Origin: Afipia felis ATCC 53690
GTDB taxonomy: Bacteria; Pseudomonadota; Alphaproteobacteria; Rhizobiales; Xanthobacteraceae
DNA length: 64,000 nucleotides
Reading direction: 5' to 3'
Assembly (NCBI RefSeq): GCF_000314735.2
Contig: NZ_KB375270.1
Span: 1,240,001 to 1,304,000, forward strand
How positions within the stretch are numbered: position 1 is the first letter of the stretch; the number at the start of each line of letters is the position of its first letter. The position numbers and the translations under genes are program-made. A model generated the notes under the pieces. That model made no database searches. It saw nothing but the letters and a program-made list of their open reading frames with translations, and was not told the DNA's origin. Positions 25,847 to 34,304 of the stretch are shown here, in pieces.

Positions 25847-27232
25847 TCAGGTTTTGCGTGCAGATTTCCGCTCGCCGGACCTCGCGACCTCGACCGCCTT
25901 CTTCATCAGCGAGGCATAATCGGGGCCGAACAGCACTTCGCAGAAGCGTATCGCGGCCTGCGCCTGGGCATAGCGGAACGGTTTCGTTCTGGCATCGCTC
26001 GCGCGAAGCGTTTCCACCAGCGCTTCCGTCGCCTTCTCGATGTACTGCTGCAAATCGCTGTAGGTGCGCCGCGTCACCTCGTTGATGGCAAGCTCGCCCG
26101 CATAATTGCGGCAGGTCGCGACGAAATCGATGAACGCTGCGGTCTCGTCCACCTCCATATCGTCGATACGGCTGTTCGCGGTGATGTCCTTGTCCGGCCG
26201 CTGGCGCAGCAACCGCCGGACGCGGCCAGGCACGGAGCCAATTTCAGAATCGAGCGCGTTCGAAATTTCAGCCCGCATCGATGAGAGCTGCCGACCCCAT
26301 GCCGAATCGGAGCGGATATCCAGCTCGGTGCGCAAGCCACGCAGACCGTCGTGGAGGACTTTCAGAAGATTGGCGGTATCGTCGAACTTTCCGCGCCGGA
26401 CGTCATTGCGCAGTTCGCCCACGAGACGTGACAGATCGTGGATCGCCATGGTGACGGCTACGCCGTAGGGCGTGCTCGCTACGCGAACCTCGTCGTCGGA
26501 GGCCGCCACCGAGATGCTGACGCGGATGATCTGCCAGGGAAACATCAGCCGCTGCATCACGACCGACAGCGCGAAAGGCAGCGCCTGCGGGGTTTGCAGC
26601 GAGGGAATATTCATTGCCGTCGTGACGGAGGCGATTTGCGCGTCGGTGAAAACGCGAATCTGGCCCGGCAGGCGCGCACCGAAAATTTCGAGGGATTCGC
26701 GAATCTTGAGAACGGCGCCGATCGCGGGAATGTCCTCCACCGCGGCGGGTGTCCCGATGCGGCCGAAGCCGCGGCGGTCGGTGCCGTTGGCCGCCGCCTC
26801 GATCGCCTGCGACGCCGCGAGCTGCATGTGGCGAACGGCGCGGTCGATCTCGGCCGCCGTGGCCTGCGGATTCTTCAGCACCGCCTCATAGGCCTGAACC
26901 TCGGTCGGCGTGCCTTCGCGCGACAGCCACAGCCAGACCGGAACGAGTGAGGATCGCCGGATCTGCCCCGGCCTCACAGCGCCTGTCCCCTCGATCAGGA
27001 ACGACTCGACGGGCGTGAACAGCAGGCGTGCAGGATCATCAGTACGAGGTGCAGCGTTCTCATCGGGCGCGCGCACGATCTTGCGCAACTCGGCAAGAAC
27101 GATGTTGGCGATGGTCGCGTCCTCGCCGCCGCGCTCGATGGCGCGCTCGAACTCCCGCATCAGCAGCGCCTGTGATTTTGGCGGCAGCTGCGCGAGAAAT
27201 TCTCTCAGGCGTTCGAGTGACGAGGGACCCAT
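25847..27232 (-). CDS. Conserved hypothetical protein of 461 residues
   Basis: No family recognised. It has no signal peptide or membrane helix. The N-terminus (ERLREFLAQLPPKSQALLMREFERAIE) is helical and amphipathic, and much of the chain is predicted alpha from its periodicity; RRLLRQRPDKDI and ETAAFIDFVATCRNYAGELA look like conserved patches. Codon usage matches the surrounding core genes, so it is probably a lineage-specific cytosolic protein. It lies between ccmI and the FeuP/FeuQ-like pair and is separated from both, so context gives little. Confidence 0.75.
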   Translation of the reverse strand: MGPSSLERLREFLAQLPPKSQALLMREFERAIERGGEDATIANIVLAELRKIVRAPDENAAPRTDDPARLLFTPVESFLIEGTGAVRPGQIRRSSLVPVWLWLSREGTPTEVQAYEAVLKNPQATAAEIDRAVRHMQLAASQAIEAAANGTDRRGFGRIGTPAAVEDIPAIGAVLKIRESLEIFGARLPGQIRVFTDAQIASVTTAMNIPSLQTPQALPFALSVVMQRLMFPWQIIRVSISVAASDDEVRVASTPYGVAVTMAIHDLSRLVGELRNDVRRGKFDDTANLLKVLHDGLRGLRTELDIRSDSAWGRQLSSMRAEISNALDSEIGSVPGRVRRLLRQRPDKDITANSRIDDMEVDETAAFIDFVATCRNYAGELAINEVTRRTYSDLQQYIEKATEALVETLRASDARTKPFRYAQAQAAIRFCEVLFGPDYASLMKKAVEVARSGERKSARKT

Positions 27233-27380
27233 CGATGCATAAACACTGCCAGCCGCCGGGACGGGGCGACACTTCTCTCAGCCTTACCCCGCACGTCGTT
27301 AATTTCACGTTAGGGCTGACCGCCGCCTGTCGCCGACCCGGCCCCGCGATCTCAAGCCCGGTCAAGGTGTTAGCGGATGG

Positions 27381-28766
27381 TCACACCACCCCGGGCAACC
27401 CCAGCTCGGCCCGCAAGCCGCCCATCGGGGCGCTATCGAACTTCAAGTTCCCGCCGTAAAGCCCTGCCAGATCAACAACAATGGCGAGTCCCAACCCCGA
27501 ACCGGGCTTCGATTCGTCCAGCCGCTGCCCGCGCCGGACGATTTGCGCACGCTCGGCAACTGACAGGCCCTTTCCATCGTCGTCGACGACGATATGGAGC
27601 GTGGGGTCCAGTTCGTCGTCCCCCGGGGGAACCACCGAGACGCCGATCCGGACCCGACGCCCCGCCCATTTGCAGGCATTGTCGATCAGGTTGCCGACCA
27701 TTTCCTCGAGGTCCTGCCGCTCGCCGCGAAACTTTGCCCCCTCGGCGACCTCCCAGTCGATCACGATGCCCCGGTCGCGGTGGATTTTCTCCATCGTCCG
27801 CACCAGCCCTTCGATCACGGGTTCGATCTCCGTGATGGTGGCCACCACCGTCAGCCGTGCGGCGATACGCGCGCGCTCCAGATGATGAGCGACCTGGCTG
27901 CGCATGACATCGCCCTGCTCCAGAATCTTGGCCGCGAACGGATCGGAGCCGTGCGTGTTGGCTTCGTTGATAATGACCGACAGCGGCGTCTTGATCGCGT
28001 GGGCGAGATTGCCGACATGGGTACGCGCGCGCTCGACGATGGCGCGGTTCGCATCGAGCAGAGCGTTGGTCTCGCGCGCGAGTGGCGCGATCTCGACGGG
28101 GAAACGCCCTTCCAGCCGCTCGGCCTTGCCGGAGCGGATATCAGCGAGCGCATTGGAAATGCGCTTGAGCGGCGCGAGGCCGAAGCGAACCTGAAAGATC
28201 GTGGTCAGCAGGAGAACAGCAGCCAGCGCAGCGAACGTGCCACCGAGATACCAGTCGAACAATCGTGTCTCGTCGAAAATTTCGTTGGCGTCGCCCGCCA
28301 CGGTCACCAGATATTTGCCATCGCTGCCAAGGTCGATCGGCCGCTCCACCATGCGCAGCGGCTGGTCTTCCGGTCCCTTGACGTAACCAAGCCGAACACC
28401 TGACGCCGTAAGAGGAATGCTCTTCTCGTCGAGACGCGGCAGCGTCGCATCCCATAGCGAACGCGACGCACGCGCTTCCTGCTTGCTGGAATCGATGCTT
28501 TCGATCTGCCAGTACCAGCCCGACAGCGGCAGTTCAAACAACGGCTCGCCCAGCGCGGGAATGCTCTTTTCAGGATTCTTGGGATCGTCCGGTGTGCCGA
28601 CCTCGGCGATCAGCGTGCGCAAATAAAGGTTGAGGCGACGATCGAAGGCGCGCTCCACCGAATGGTTGTACAGCGAGGAGAGCGCGAAGCCCGTGACGGT
28701 GAGAATGAGCGCAACCCAGACCGCCGCCGACAAAAATAGCCGGATGGCGAGGGAATTAGCGCGCAT
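27381..28766 (-). CDS. feuQ: FeuQ/PhoQ-like sensor histidine kinase
   Basis: 461 residues: membrane helix at about 7-27 (IRLFLSAAVWVALILTVTGF), a periplasmic domain, a second helix (GTFAALAAVLLLTTIF), HAMP, a dimerisation helix with NLAHAIKTPLSVIINEA (phospho-His) and HATPase with NLIDNACKWA, DDDGKGLS and GSGLGLAIVVDL. The ATG at 28766 overlaps the regulator's stop by 11 bases. In rhizobia FeuQ and FeuP control cyclic glucan export and envelope functions; assignment rests on similarity of the partner regulator. Confidence 0.85.
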   Translation of the reverse strand: MRANSLAIRLFLSAAVWVALILTVTGFALSSLYNHSVERAFDRRLNLYLRTLIAEVGTPDDPKNPEKSIPALGEPLFELPLSGWYWQIESIDSSKQEARASRSLWDATLPRLDEKSIPLTASGVRLGYVKGPEDQPLRMVERPIDLGSDGKYLVTVAGDANEIFDETRLFDWYLGGTFAALAAVLLLTTIFQVRFGLAPLKRISNALADIRSGKAERLEGRFPVEIAPLARETNALLDANRAIVERARTHVGNLAHAIKTPLSVIINEANTHGSDPFAAKILEQGDVMRSQVAHHLERARIAARLTVVATITEIEPVIEGLVRTMEKIHRDRGIVIDWEVAEGAKFRGERQDLEEMVGNLIDNACKWAGRRVRIGVSVVPPGDDELDPTLHIVVDDDGKGLSVAERAQIVRRGQRLDESKPGSGLGLAIVVDLAGLYGGNLKFDSAPMGGLRAELGLPGVV

Positions 28767-29433
28767 CGGTCGTGGGCGGCGGCGCCAGCAGATAGCCGAG
28801 GCCGCGAACGGTCTGGATGATGTCGACGTCGAGCTTCTTGCGGATGCGACCAACGAATACTTCGATGGTGTTCGAATCGCGATCGAAATCCTGATCGTAG
28901 AGATGCTCGACGAGTTCGGTGCGTGACACCACGCGCCCGGCATGATGCATCAGATACGCGAGCAGCCGGTATTCGTGAGAGGTCATCTTGATGGGATTGC
29001 CATCCACCGTCACACGGCCGGTGCGGGTATCAAGCACGACCGGGCCACAGGACAGTTCGCTCTGGGCATGGCCGGTCGAGCGGCGCAGCAACGCTCGAAT
29101 GCGCGCCAGCACTTCTTCCAGATGAAAAGGCTTGGCGACATAATCGTCGGCGCCGGCATCGAAGCCCTGCACCTTGTCGCTCCAGCGGTCACGCGCCGTG
29201 AGGATGAGGACCGGCATCACCCGCTTGTTGCGCCGCCAGGATTCCAGCACCGAAATACCGTCCATTTTCGGCAGCCCGATGTCGAGCACGACGGCGTCGT
29301 AAGGCTCGTTTTCGCCGAGGAAATGCCCCTCTTCCCCGTCGAAGGCGCGGTCGACCACATATCCCGCATCGCTCAGGGCGGCGGTCAGCTGACGGTTGAG
29401 GTCGGGGTCATCTTCGACAACGAGAAGGCGCAA
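28756..29433 (-). CDS. feuP: FeuP-like response regulator
   Basis: 225 residues, OmpR family. The receiver reads RLLVVEDDPDLNRQL, AVVLDIGLPKMDGIS (phospho-Asp in LDIGLP) and DDYVAKPFHLEEVLARIRAL. The winged helix has MTSHEYRLLAYLMHHAGRVVSR cut at its usual place, and LYDQDFDRDSNTIEVFVGR, which closely matches FeuP of Rhizobium and Sinorhizobium as I remember it. It is translationally coupled to the kinase downstream. Confidence 0.88.
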   Translation of the reverse strand: MRLLVVEDDPDLNRQLTAALSDAGYVVDRAFDGEEGHFLGENEPYDAVVLDIGLPKMDGISVLESWRRNKRVMPVLILTARDRWSDKVQGFDAGADDYVAKPFHLEEVLARIRALLRRSTGHAQSELSCGPVVLDTRTGRVTVDGNPIKMTSHEYRLLAYLMHHAGRVVSRTELVEHLYDQDFDRDSNTIEVFVGRIRKKLDVDIIQTVRGLGYLLAPPPTTDAR

Positions 29434-29572
29434 GGCGGTCGCTCCGGCATCCTGAACTGAACAGCTTCAAGATGACCCGCGCGGCCGTGAATGGCAAATG
29501 AATGCCCCGCCCGGGAAAACTTACATTTTGGTCAGGAGAACGCGCAGCCGCTCGAAAGGTGCCGGATCGGCT

Positions 29573-29887
29573 TCAGGCCGGGCGGTTGCCGCCTTTGGCG
29601 GGAGGGCGCTCGTTCGACTTGATGAAGTGGACCCCCATCTGATCGCCATTGATCCAGGCCATCTTGCAGCGACGAAACGCGACACCGGTCGAGGACAACG
29701 CCAGAAAGAATTCATCGAGAACGAGGCCGCCCAGCGATTGCTGAAACTGGAGCAGTGCACCGTCTTCAGACACGTCGAGAATGTTGCAGGTCCGATACCA
29801 TGAACCATCGATGGCGATGATCTTCATGGCGAAGCCCTTGCCGAACTGAACGCGCTCCGTTTTGCGCCTCTGCTTCTGCTGCTCCAT
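29573..29887 (-). CDS. PilZ-domain protein
   Basis: 104 residues from the ATG at 29887. The RRKTERV box followed by DVSEDGALLQFQQSLG and FRRCKMAWINGDQMGVHF corresponds to the RxxxR and DxSxxG parts of PilZ, the cyclic-di-GMP binding domain, although the distance and the weak first box leave binding uncertain. A stand-alone PilZ protein probably acts as an adaptor. A second PilZ gene lies at 47571. Confidence 0.75.
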   Translation of the reverse strand: MEQQKQRRKTERVQFGKGFAMKIIAIDGSWYRTCNILDVSEDGALLQFQQSLGGLVLDEFFLALSSTGVAFRRCKMAWINGDQMGVHFIKSNERPPAKGGNRPA

Positions 29888-29994
29888 CTCAAATACCAAG
29901 GTGCTGAATGAGGTTGCTCTATGAATAAAGTATGAAATTGAAAAATCGCTTAAATGGTACGATTGTGGCCGACCACTTGCGGGTATTTACGGCA

Positions 29995-30033
29995 CGTATT
30001 TCGGCAGAGCGCGCCGATGGCGGTGCCGAAATA
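29995..30033. terminator. Hairpin after the lysis cassette
   Basis: An 11-base perfect stem, gtatttcggca / tgccgaaatac, around a 17-base GC-rich loop, just downstream of the minus-strand gene ending at 30054. No clear T-run follows, so termination is probable by position but not certain. Confidence 0.45.
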
Positions 30034-30053
30034 CCACGATCAGACCCGACGCA

Positions 30054-30305
30054 TTATGTCGCAGTGGTGCCATCGTCGGGCGGCAGTGTTTTCAAGAATT
30101 CATCGGTTGCCGCATTGATCTGAGCGAGAGTGGCGTCGATCTGCTCCTGCGTCGCGTTGGTCCCCTGCATGAGCCCGGAGATCGCCTGCACATAAGGCAG
30201 AGACGATACAACGCCCTCTTGGATCGCAGGTGCGACCTTGACGATGGCACTAACGATGGCTTCCGCGATCGCCACACCGGCCTGGATTTCTGCTGCGGTC
30301 ACCAT
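30054..30305 (-). CDS. Small Ala-rich protein of the lysis cassette, function unknown
   Basis: 83 residues from MVTAAEIQAG. A hydrophobic or amphipathic N-terminal half (VAIAEAIVSAIVKVAPAIQEG) precedes a polar, Gln/Asn-rich part (ATQEQIDATLAQINAATDEFL). The start has aggag 9 bases upstream and lies one base after the lipoprotein's stop, so it is translationally coupled. It could be a holin accessory or spanin-related protein; I know no family for it. Confidence 0.65.
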   Translation of the reverse strand: MVTAAEIQAGVAIAEAIVSAIVKVAPAIQEGVVSSLPYVQAISGLMQGTNATQEQIDATLAQINAATDEFLKTLPPDDGTTAT

Positions 30306-30306
30306 G

Positions 30307-30699
30307 TCAGTTCGCTCCTGAAGCAAGGACGGCCTGAACGTCGCTCAGTGCAGCCTGCGCGGCCGCAACGACATTGGTCACGTCGAGAGTGGGATAGGCT
30401 TTCTGAAACGCGACCGCGTTGTTCACCGCAAGTCGCGCCCTGCTCATCGCGCTTTGCAGATTCACGATCACCGAACGCTTCGCACAGATGTTCGTCGCGC
30501 TCGGCCGCGTGCCGGTCCGGCACAACGGCAGAGCCTTGTAGGCATTCGCGGCATTGACGGCGATGCCGTAGGCGTTCTCGATGCCATAGATGGTATTGAG
30601 TGCCACGGCATTGGAAATATCGAGCGACGGCAGCGTCGTCTGGCAGCCCGCAAGCGCGAGACCGCAGGCCATCGCTGCGACGGCAAGAAGCTTTCGCAT
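30307..30699 (-). CDS. Small secreted lipoprotein of the lysis cassette
   Basis: 130 residues with a type II signal peptide: MRKLLAVAAMACGLALAGC, lipobox LAGC, mature Cys at 19. The remainder is helical (IYGIENAYGIAVNAANAYKAL) and contains a C-x-x-x pair (LCRTG, NICAKR). The ribosome site aagga is 8 bases upstream. Located between holin-like and small Ala-rich genes, it is a candidate outer-membrane spanin (Rz1-like), although it is longer and not proline-rich. Confidence 0.7.
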   Translation of the reverse strand: MRKLLAVAAMACGLALAGCQTTLPSLDISNAVALNTIYGIENAYGIAVNAANAYKALPLCRTGTRPSATNICAKRSVIVNLQSAMSRARLAVNNAVAFQKAYPTLDVTNVVAAAQAALSDVQAVLASGAN

Positions 30700-30728
30700 G
30701 AGGTCGTCCTTTCGAATGTGAGCAAGGG

Positions 30729-30971
30729 TTACTGTTTGACGGTGCCGGTCGCCGCGCTGACGACCGGAACTGAAGGCCTAGCGGCAGCATCGGCGGTGGT
30801 GGTTCTGGTGCCGTACTTCACCCACACGCCCCAACCGACAGTGATGATCGAGCCGAGCGCGCCGATCAGCGTCGTGACCTGGTCGGACGACAGATATCCC
30901 TTGGTGACGAGCGGTCCGAAGGCCAGCAGCAGCACATAGCGAACGAGCTGCCAGATCGTGTCTGACGTCAT
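30729..30971 (-). CDS. Holin-like membrane protein
   Basis: 80 residues with two hydrophobic segments (LVRYVLLLAFGPLVTKGYL and VTTLIGALGSIITVGWGVWV) separated by a short polar loop with SSDQ, then a polar tail, resembling the small Pam3-gp28-type phage holins. A strong ribosome site, aaaggagg, precedes the ATG. It lies right after the GH24 endolysin, which supports a pore-forming role in releasing it. Confidence 0.75.
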   Translation of the reverse strand: MTSDTIWQLVRYVLLLAFGPLVTKGYLSSDQVTTLIGALGSIITVGWGVWVKYGTRTTTADAAARPSVPVVSAATGTVKQ

Positions 30972-31090
30972 GTTTCCTCCTTTGAATGCATCGAACTGCC
31001 TGACACCGTCAGGCGCAGTAGAAGGCCGTTTTGGGGTGGATCGCCGCTACATTCCCGTGCGTGCGGCGCCGAGCCTCGTGTCCTGATCTG

Positions 31091-31621
31091 TCAAGACCGC
31101 GCCAGCGCGAGCGCGCCTTTTACGTCGCCGGCAAACATCAGCCCTTCCGCCTTGCGACGGCGTGTCAGGCCAGCCAGCACGCGGCCTCCCGCCCTGCTCC
31201 ACTTCGCAAGCTCATTCGGCACCGCGACCTTGTTTCCTGCGTTGAGCTTCTTCCAGAGCGTGGCGCTCACCGGCCCACCCGTGTTGAACGACCACGACAC
31301 CAGCGCATCGAATTCATGCTGTTCGAGCGAGACGTTGCAAAGCTGCTGGACGTGCCGCTCGAATGTCTCCATATCCCCAGCCAATGCCGTATCGCACTCG
31401 GCCTGAGTCCAGATCGCCTTTCCATCGAACCGCGGCAGATGATGATTGGTGTGTCCCCACCCGATAGTGAGCACGCCGGCACTGTCCCGATAAGAACGAA
31501 AGCAGCCTGGCCTGCCTTTCACACGTGCCATGCAACTCTCGAACGCCTTCACAAGTTCAAGACCGCTTTTGCTCATCCCCATAGGCACGACGACGCGCGC
31601 CACCGAAGCAGCGTTAGGCAT
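31091..31621 (-). CDS. GH24 endolysin (phage-type lysozyme)
   Basis: 176 residues. The motif set LELVKAFESC ... SYRDSAGVLTIGWGHT gives E28, D46 and T52, the Glu-Asp-Thr triad of T4-like glycoside hydrolase family 24, with a longer loop between E and D that contains C30 and C40. It cleaves peptidoglycan beta-1,4 bonds. The start has aggat at a suitable distance. No signal peptide is apparent, so export depends on the holin. It heads the lysis cassette (endolysin, holin, lipoprotein, small protein). Confidence 0.9.
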   Translation of the reverse strand: MPNAASVARVVVPMGMSKSGLELVKAFESCMARVKGRPGCFRSYRDSAGVLTIGWGHTNHHLPRFDGKAIWTQAECDTALAGDMETFERHVQQLCNVSLEQHEFDALVSWSFNTGGPVSATLWKKLNAGNKVAVPNELAKWSRAGGRVLAGLTRRRKAEGLMFAGDVKGALALARS

Positions 31622-31746
31622 TGCTTAAATCCTAATTTTGAAAGTCAGTTCAAAACTGATCCGGGCGCGGGCCGCTGTGAAATACAGCAGCCATGACGCA
31701 TGGGACGGCCCTTTAAGATCGGATCGGAGGACCGACCCCAATCTCC

Positions 31747-32991
31747 TCAGAAGCCTAGTGCGCGAAGCGGCCTTGTGATGCGCCAGCTCTTCGAATTTTC
31801 CATCTCCGAAATGCGCGCACGGCATTCAGAGATTTCTTCAAACATCGATCTATGTTTTCCCGTCAGTGACGGATGTTTCGTGGATACGAATTTCTCACTT
31901 TCCCGTTCTCGCAAAGCCCACAATTTCGAATGGTGAGGATCTGACTGAGGCAAATGATTCAATATGTCATTCAGATAAATCCAACCGTGAATGCCGATGG
32001 TGATCCTCTCGACATCTTCCGCATCGAACTCTGTGTCAAATAATTCGTGCGGCTCATGACCGCACGCGACAACCGCCATCCGCGTGAAAATGCATTTCTT
32101 GCATCTCCCGCAATTTCGACCCTTAGCATGCGATTGATAGCAAACCCTGAGATTCTTCAGAGCAACACTATAGCTGCAAATCTCTCTCACCCGCTCCACA
32201 CGGGTCAGTGTGCCACCGCCCTGAAATATCGCGAACGACGAAGATCCGAGCAGATAGTTCATGGCCATGTGATTTCCAAACAGGCCAACGGATAAATCCT
32301 CCAGATAACTGGCATCGCTCGCGATGATTCCCGCGCCGCACTTCTGTTCGAAGGTGCGCATGACGCCTGACAGAATCGAACTATGTCCGTCATCCCAATT
32401 GGGACAGAAATGATCCCTCCAATTCGTGGACACGAATGCAGCCTCAGCGTTGAAGGCCGACAAGGTTCCCTGCGCGGAAGAAAACGCCGTTCTTTGTCCG
32501 GATTGATCCTCATTACTGACGTCCAATCCGCCCACGAACACGCCTAACCCCACTCGCGGCATCGCGCTCGAAAGCTTCCGGTCGTTGTGGAGGATCAGCG
32601 TCGCAGTCGCATCGACGCCGCCGCTGAACGCCAGGACCGCCGAATCGAACGAGCTGGGCTCCGAGGCATGTTGCCAGCCATCCGCAAGGACATTGATCGG
32701 CCTGTACCGATCCGGACGCCACACCGACCAAATCTCGATGAATCGCTCCAAATTCCGCGCCTGCGTGCGGGTCATCAGCCCATGAATATGTAAGTCGCGA
32801 CCTTGCGATGAAGCGAACTGAGCAAGAGCGACCGCCGCAAAATCCAGCGTTGCAGGCGGAGCCGACGGCCACAAATCCGCAGGAGACTGAAAATAAAAGC
32901 TGTTCTCTGCCGAGCCTTTGTCAACGCGGACCGCAATGCGGCGAGGAGTCCATTCCTCCAGATAAACCGGAAGTGGTGCAATCTCGGTCAT
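31747..32991 (-). CDS. QueC-like PP-loop ATPase with four-Cys zinc site and polysaccharide-enzyme-like tail
   Basis: 414 residues. The PP-loop motif AFSGGVDATATL (SGGVDA at 123-128) binds and adenylates with ATP, and C284, C294, C297, C300 in CYQSHAKGRNCGRCKKC resemble the zinc site of 7-cyano-7-deazaguanine synthase QueC. No queuosine genes are nearby. The C-terminus ends SKSWRITRPLRALGF, a tail I know from many O-antigen and capsule glycosyltransferases. PP-loop enzymes also serve as sugar amidotransferases, so modification of a surface glycan is plausible. Defence QueC homologues (for example QatC) are the alternative, but no partner genes are present. Confidence 0.7.
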   Translation of the reverse strand: MTEIAPLPVYLEEWTPRRIAVRVDKGSAENSFYFQSPADLWPSAPPATLDFAAVALAQFASSQGRDLHIHGLMTRTQARNLERFIEIWSVWRPDRYRPINVLADGWQHASEPSSFDSAVLAFSGGVDATATLILHNDRKLSSAMPRVGLGVFVGGLDVSNEDQSGQRTAFSSAQGTLSAFNAEAAFVSTNWRDHFCPNWDDGHSSILSGVMRTFEQKCGAGIIASDASYLEDLSVGLFGNHMAMNYLLGSSSFAIFQGGGTLTRVERVREICSYSVALKNLRVCYQSHAKGRNCGRCKKCIFTRMAVVACGHEPHELFDTEFDAEDVERITIGIHGWIYLNDILNHLPQSDPHHSKLWALRERESEKFVSTKHPSLTGKHRSMFEEISECRARISEMENSKSWRITRPLRALGF

Positions 32992-33194
32992 GTAAAAAAC
33001 TGTGTCGTTGTCGATAAATTATAGGCTCATAAAATAAACGCCGATGCCCACCGAATGCAATTCCATGGATGTCGCAGCCTACTCGCGCATGGTTCCGATA
33101 AGAGCGGAACAGGCCGGTGTGCCTCCTTATTGAATGTTGGTATTTGCCGTGGTCGGCGGTACGGTTTTCGAATCTGGGGCGAAACTCTCGGCAA
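32992..33194. promoter_or_regulatory. Divergent promoter region with dyad gttccg-N7-cggaac
   Basis: A 203-base AT-rich spacer between the divergent PP-loop and acyltransferase genes; it should carry both promoters. The inverted repeat at 33092-33110 is the only clear dyad. A GGAAC occurs within it, but no correctly spaced GTT follows. Confidence 0.35.
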
Positions 33195-34304
33195 ATGAAG
33201 CGATTTGACCAAATTGAAGGACTGCGCGGTTATCTCGCGCTCTGGGTGCTGGTCGGCCACCTCATTGGATACTCCGGAATCACCCTATCGAGACCTGTTG
33301 CGCTGTTTACGGGGGCAACGAAGGCTGTAGACGTATTCATCATCCTGAGTGGTTTCGTCATCACTCACATGATGATCGAGCGGCCCGAACCGTACCTGCC
33401 TTACATTACGCGGCGCTTCTTTCGCCTCTGGCCCGTCCTGGTCGTCGCCTGTTTGTTTGGTTGGCTCACCTACGATCTGTTCATTGATGCGCTTACGAAG
33501 GCTCCGGGAACAATTGGGATCGCCGATCTTTTAAAGAACCGCGAAGCCAGCATTTATGCTAACCCGACAGTTCACATTCTTGCCCACGCATCCATGCTTC
33601 ATGGAGCAATACCGGACAAATTTCTGCCCGGCTCGGACGGATCATTTGTCGGGACGGCATGGAGCACTTCTCTCGAGTGGCAGTTCTATCTGTTGGCGCC
33701 GGCCGCTATCTGGCTTGCGCGCAAGCCAAACGGTTCGATTTTCCTTCTTCTGATCTGCGCAGCATTGATGTTTGCATACGATCGCGGCGTGTTCGGCCAT
33801 TACTACCGCTACTCGACCATTGTCGGCGCATGCGGATACTTCCTGATCGGCATCACCTCGCGACTCTCGATCGAAAAACCGGAAGCATCGTGGGCACCAA
33901 AAATGGCCCTGGCCATATCGATGATGGCTCTTCTTTATCTGAACCCAAGCCCGATCATCGTATGGGGAATTTTCTATACGTGCCTTGTCAGCCGCCGGAG
34001 TTTGAAGATATTCGACGCAATCTTTTCGAACAAACCGGCGAGATATCTCGGTAGCCTGTCTTATTCGATTTACCTGGTCCACATCATCGTGCTCGGGCTG
34101 ACAATGTGGATCATCACAAGGTTCAGCGCATCACTGACAAACGGTCAGATGGTCGTCGCGCTGATCCCGTTTATTCCGGTCTCCATTGCGATTTCCGCAA
34201 TAGTGAATGTGACAGTCGAAAAGCCGGGGATGCTGCTTGGTCGCAAGCTGGCACAAAGACTTCGAGAAGCTTCTTCATCCAAGGAAGCCATCACGCCAGC
34301 GTAA
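33195..34304 (+). CDS. Acyltransferase 3 family membrane protein (OafA-like)
   Basis: 369 residues from MKRFDQIEGLRGYLALWVLVGHLIG, the hallmark opening of integral membrane O-acyltransferases with the conserved His in VGHLIG. About ten membrane helices follow, including KAVDVFIILSGFVITHMM and FVGTAWSTSLEWQFYLLAPAA, which hold the FxxSGF and SLxxExxFY-type motifs. These enzymes acetylate O-antigen, capsule or other surface sugars. The ATG at 33195 is preferred because the preceding 26 in-frame codons lack similarity. Its 3' end overlaps the convergent glycosyltransferase by 30 bases. Confidence 0.92.
   Translation: MKRFDQIEGLRGYLALWVLVGHLIGYSGITLSRPVALFTGATKAVDVFIILSGFVITHMMIERPEPYLPYITRRFFRLWPVLVVACLFGWLTYDLFIDALTKAPGTIGIADLLKNREASIYANPTVHILAHASMLHGAIPDKFLPGSDGSFVGTAWSTSLEWQFYLLAPAAIWLARKPNGSIFLLLICAALMFAYDRGVFGHYYRYSTIVGACGYFLIGITSRLSIEKPEASWAPKMALAISMMALLYLNPSPIIVWGIFYTCLVSRRSLKIFDAIFSNKPARYLGSLSYSIYLVHIIVLGLTMWIITRFSASLTNGQMVVALIPFIPVSIAISAIVNVTVEKPGMLLGRKLAQRLREASSSKEAITPA

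Noticed and set aside
31747..32991. Queuosine or 7-deazaguanine DNA modification (dpd) locus
   Set aside because: The PP-loop gene resembles queC, but no queD, queE, folE, tgt or dpd gene is nearby.
33092..33120. EcfG promoter for the acyltransferase gene
   Set aside because: A GGAAC is present, but the next GTT is about 25 bases away, too far for the consensus.
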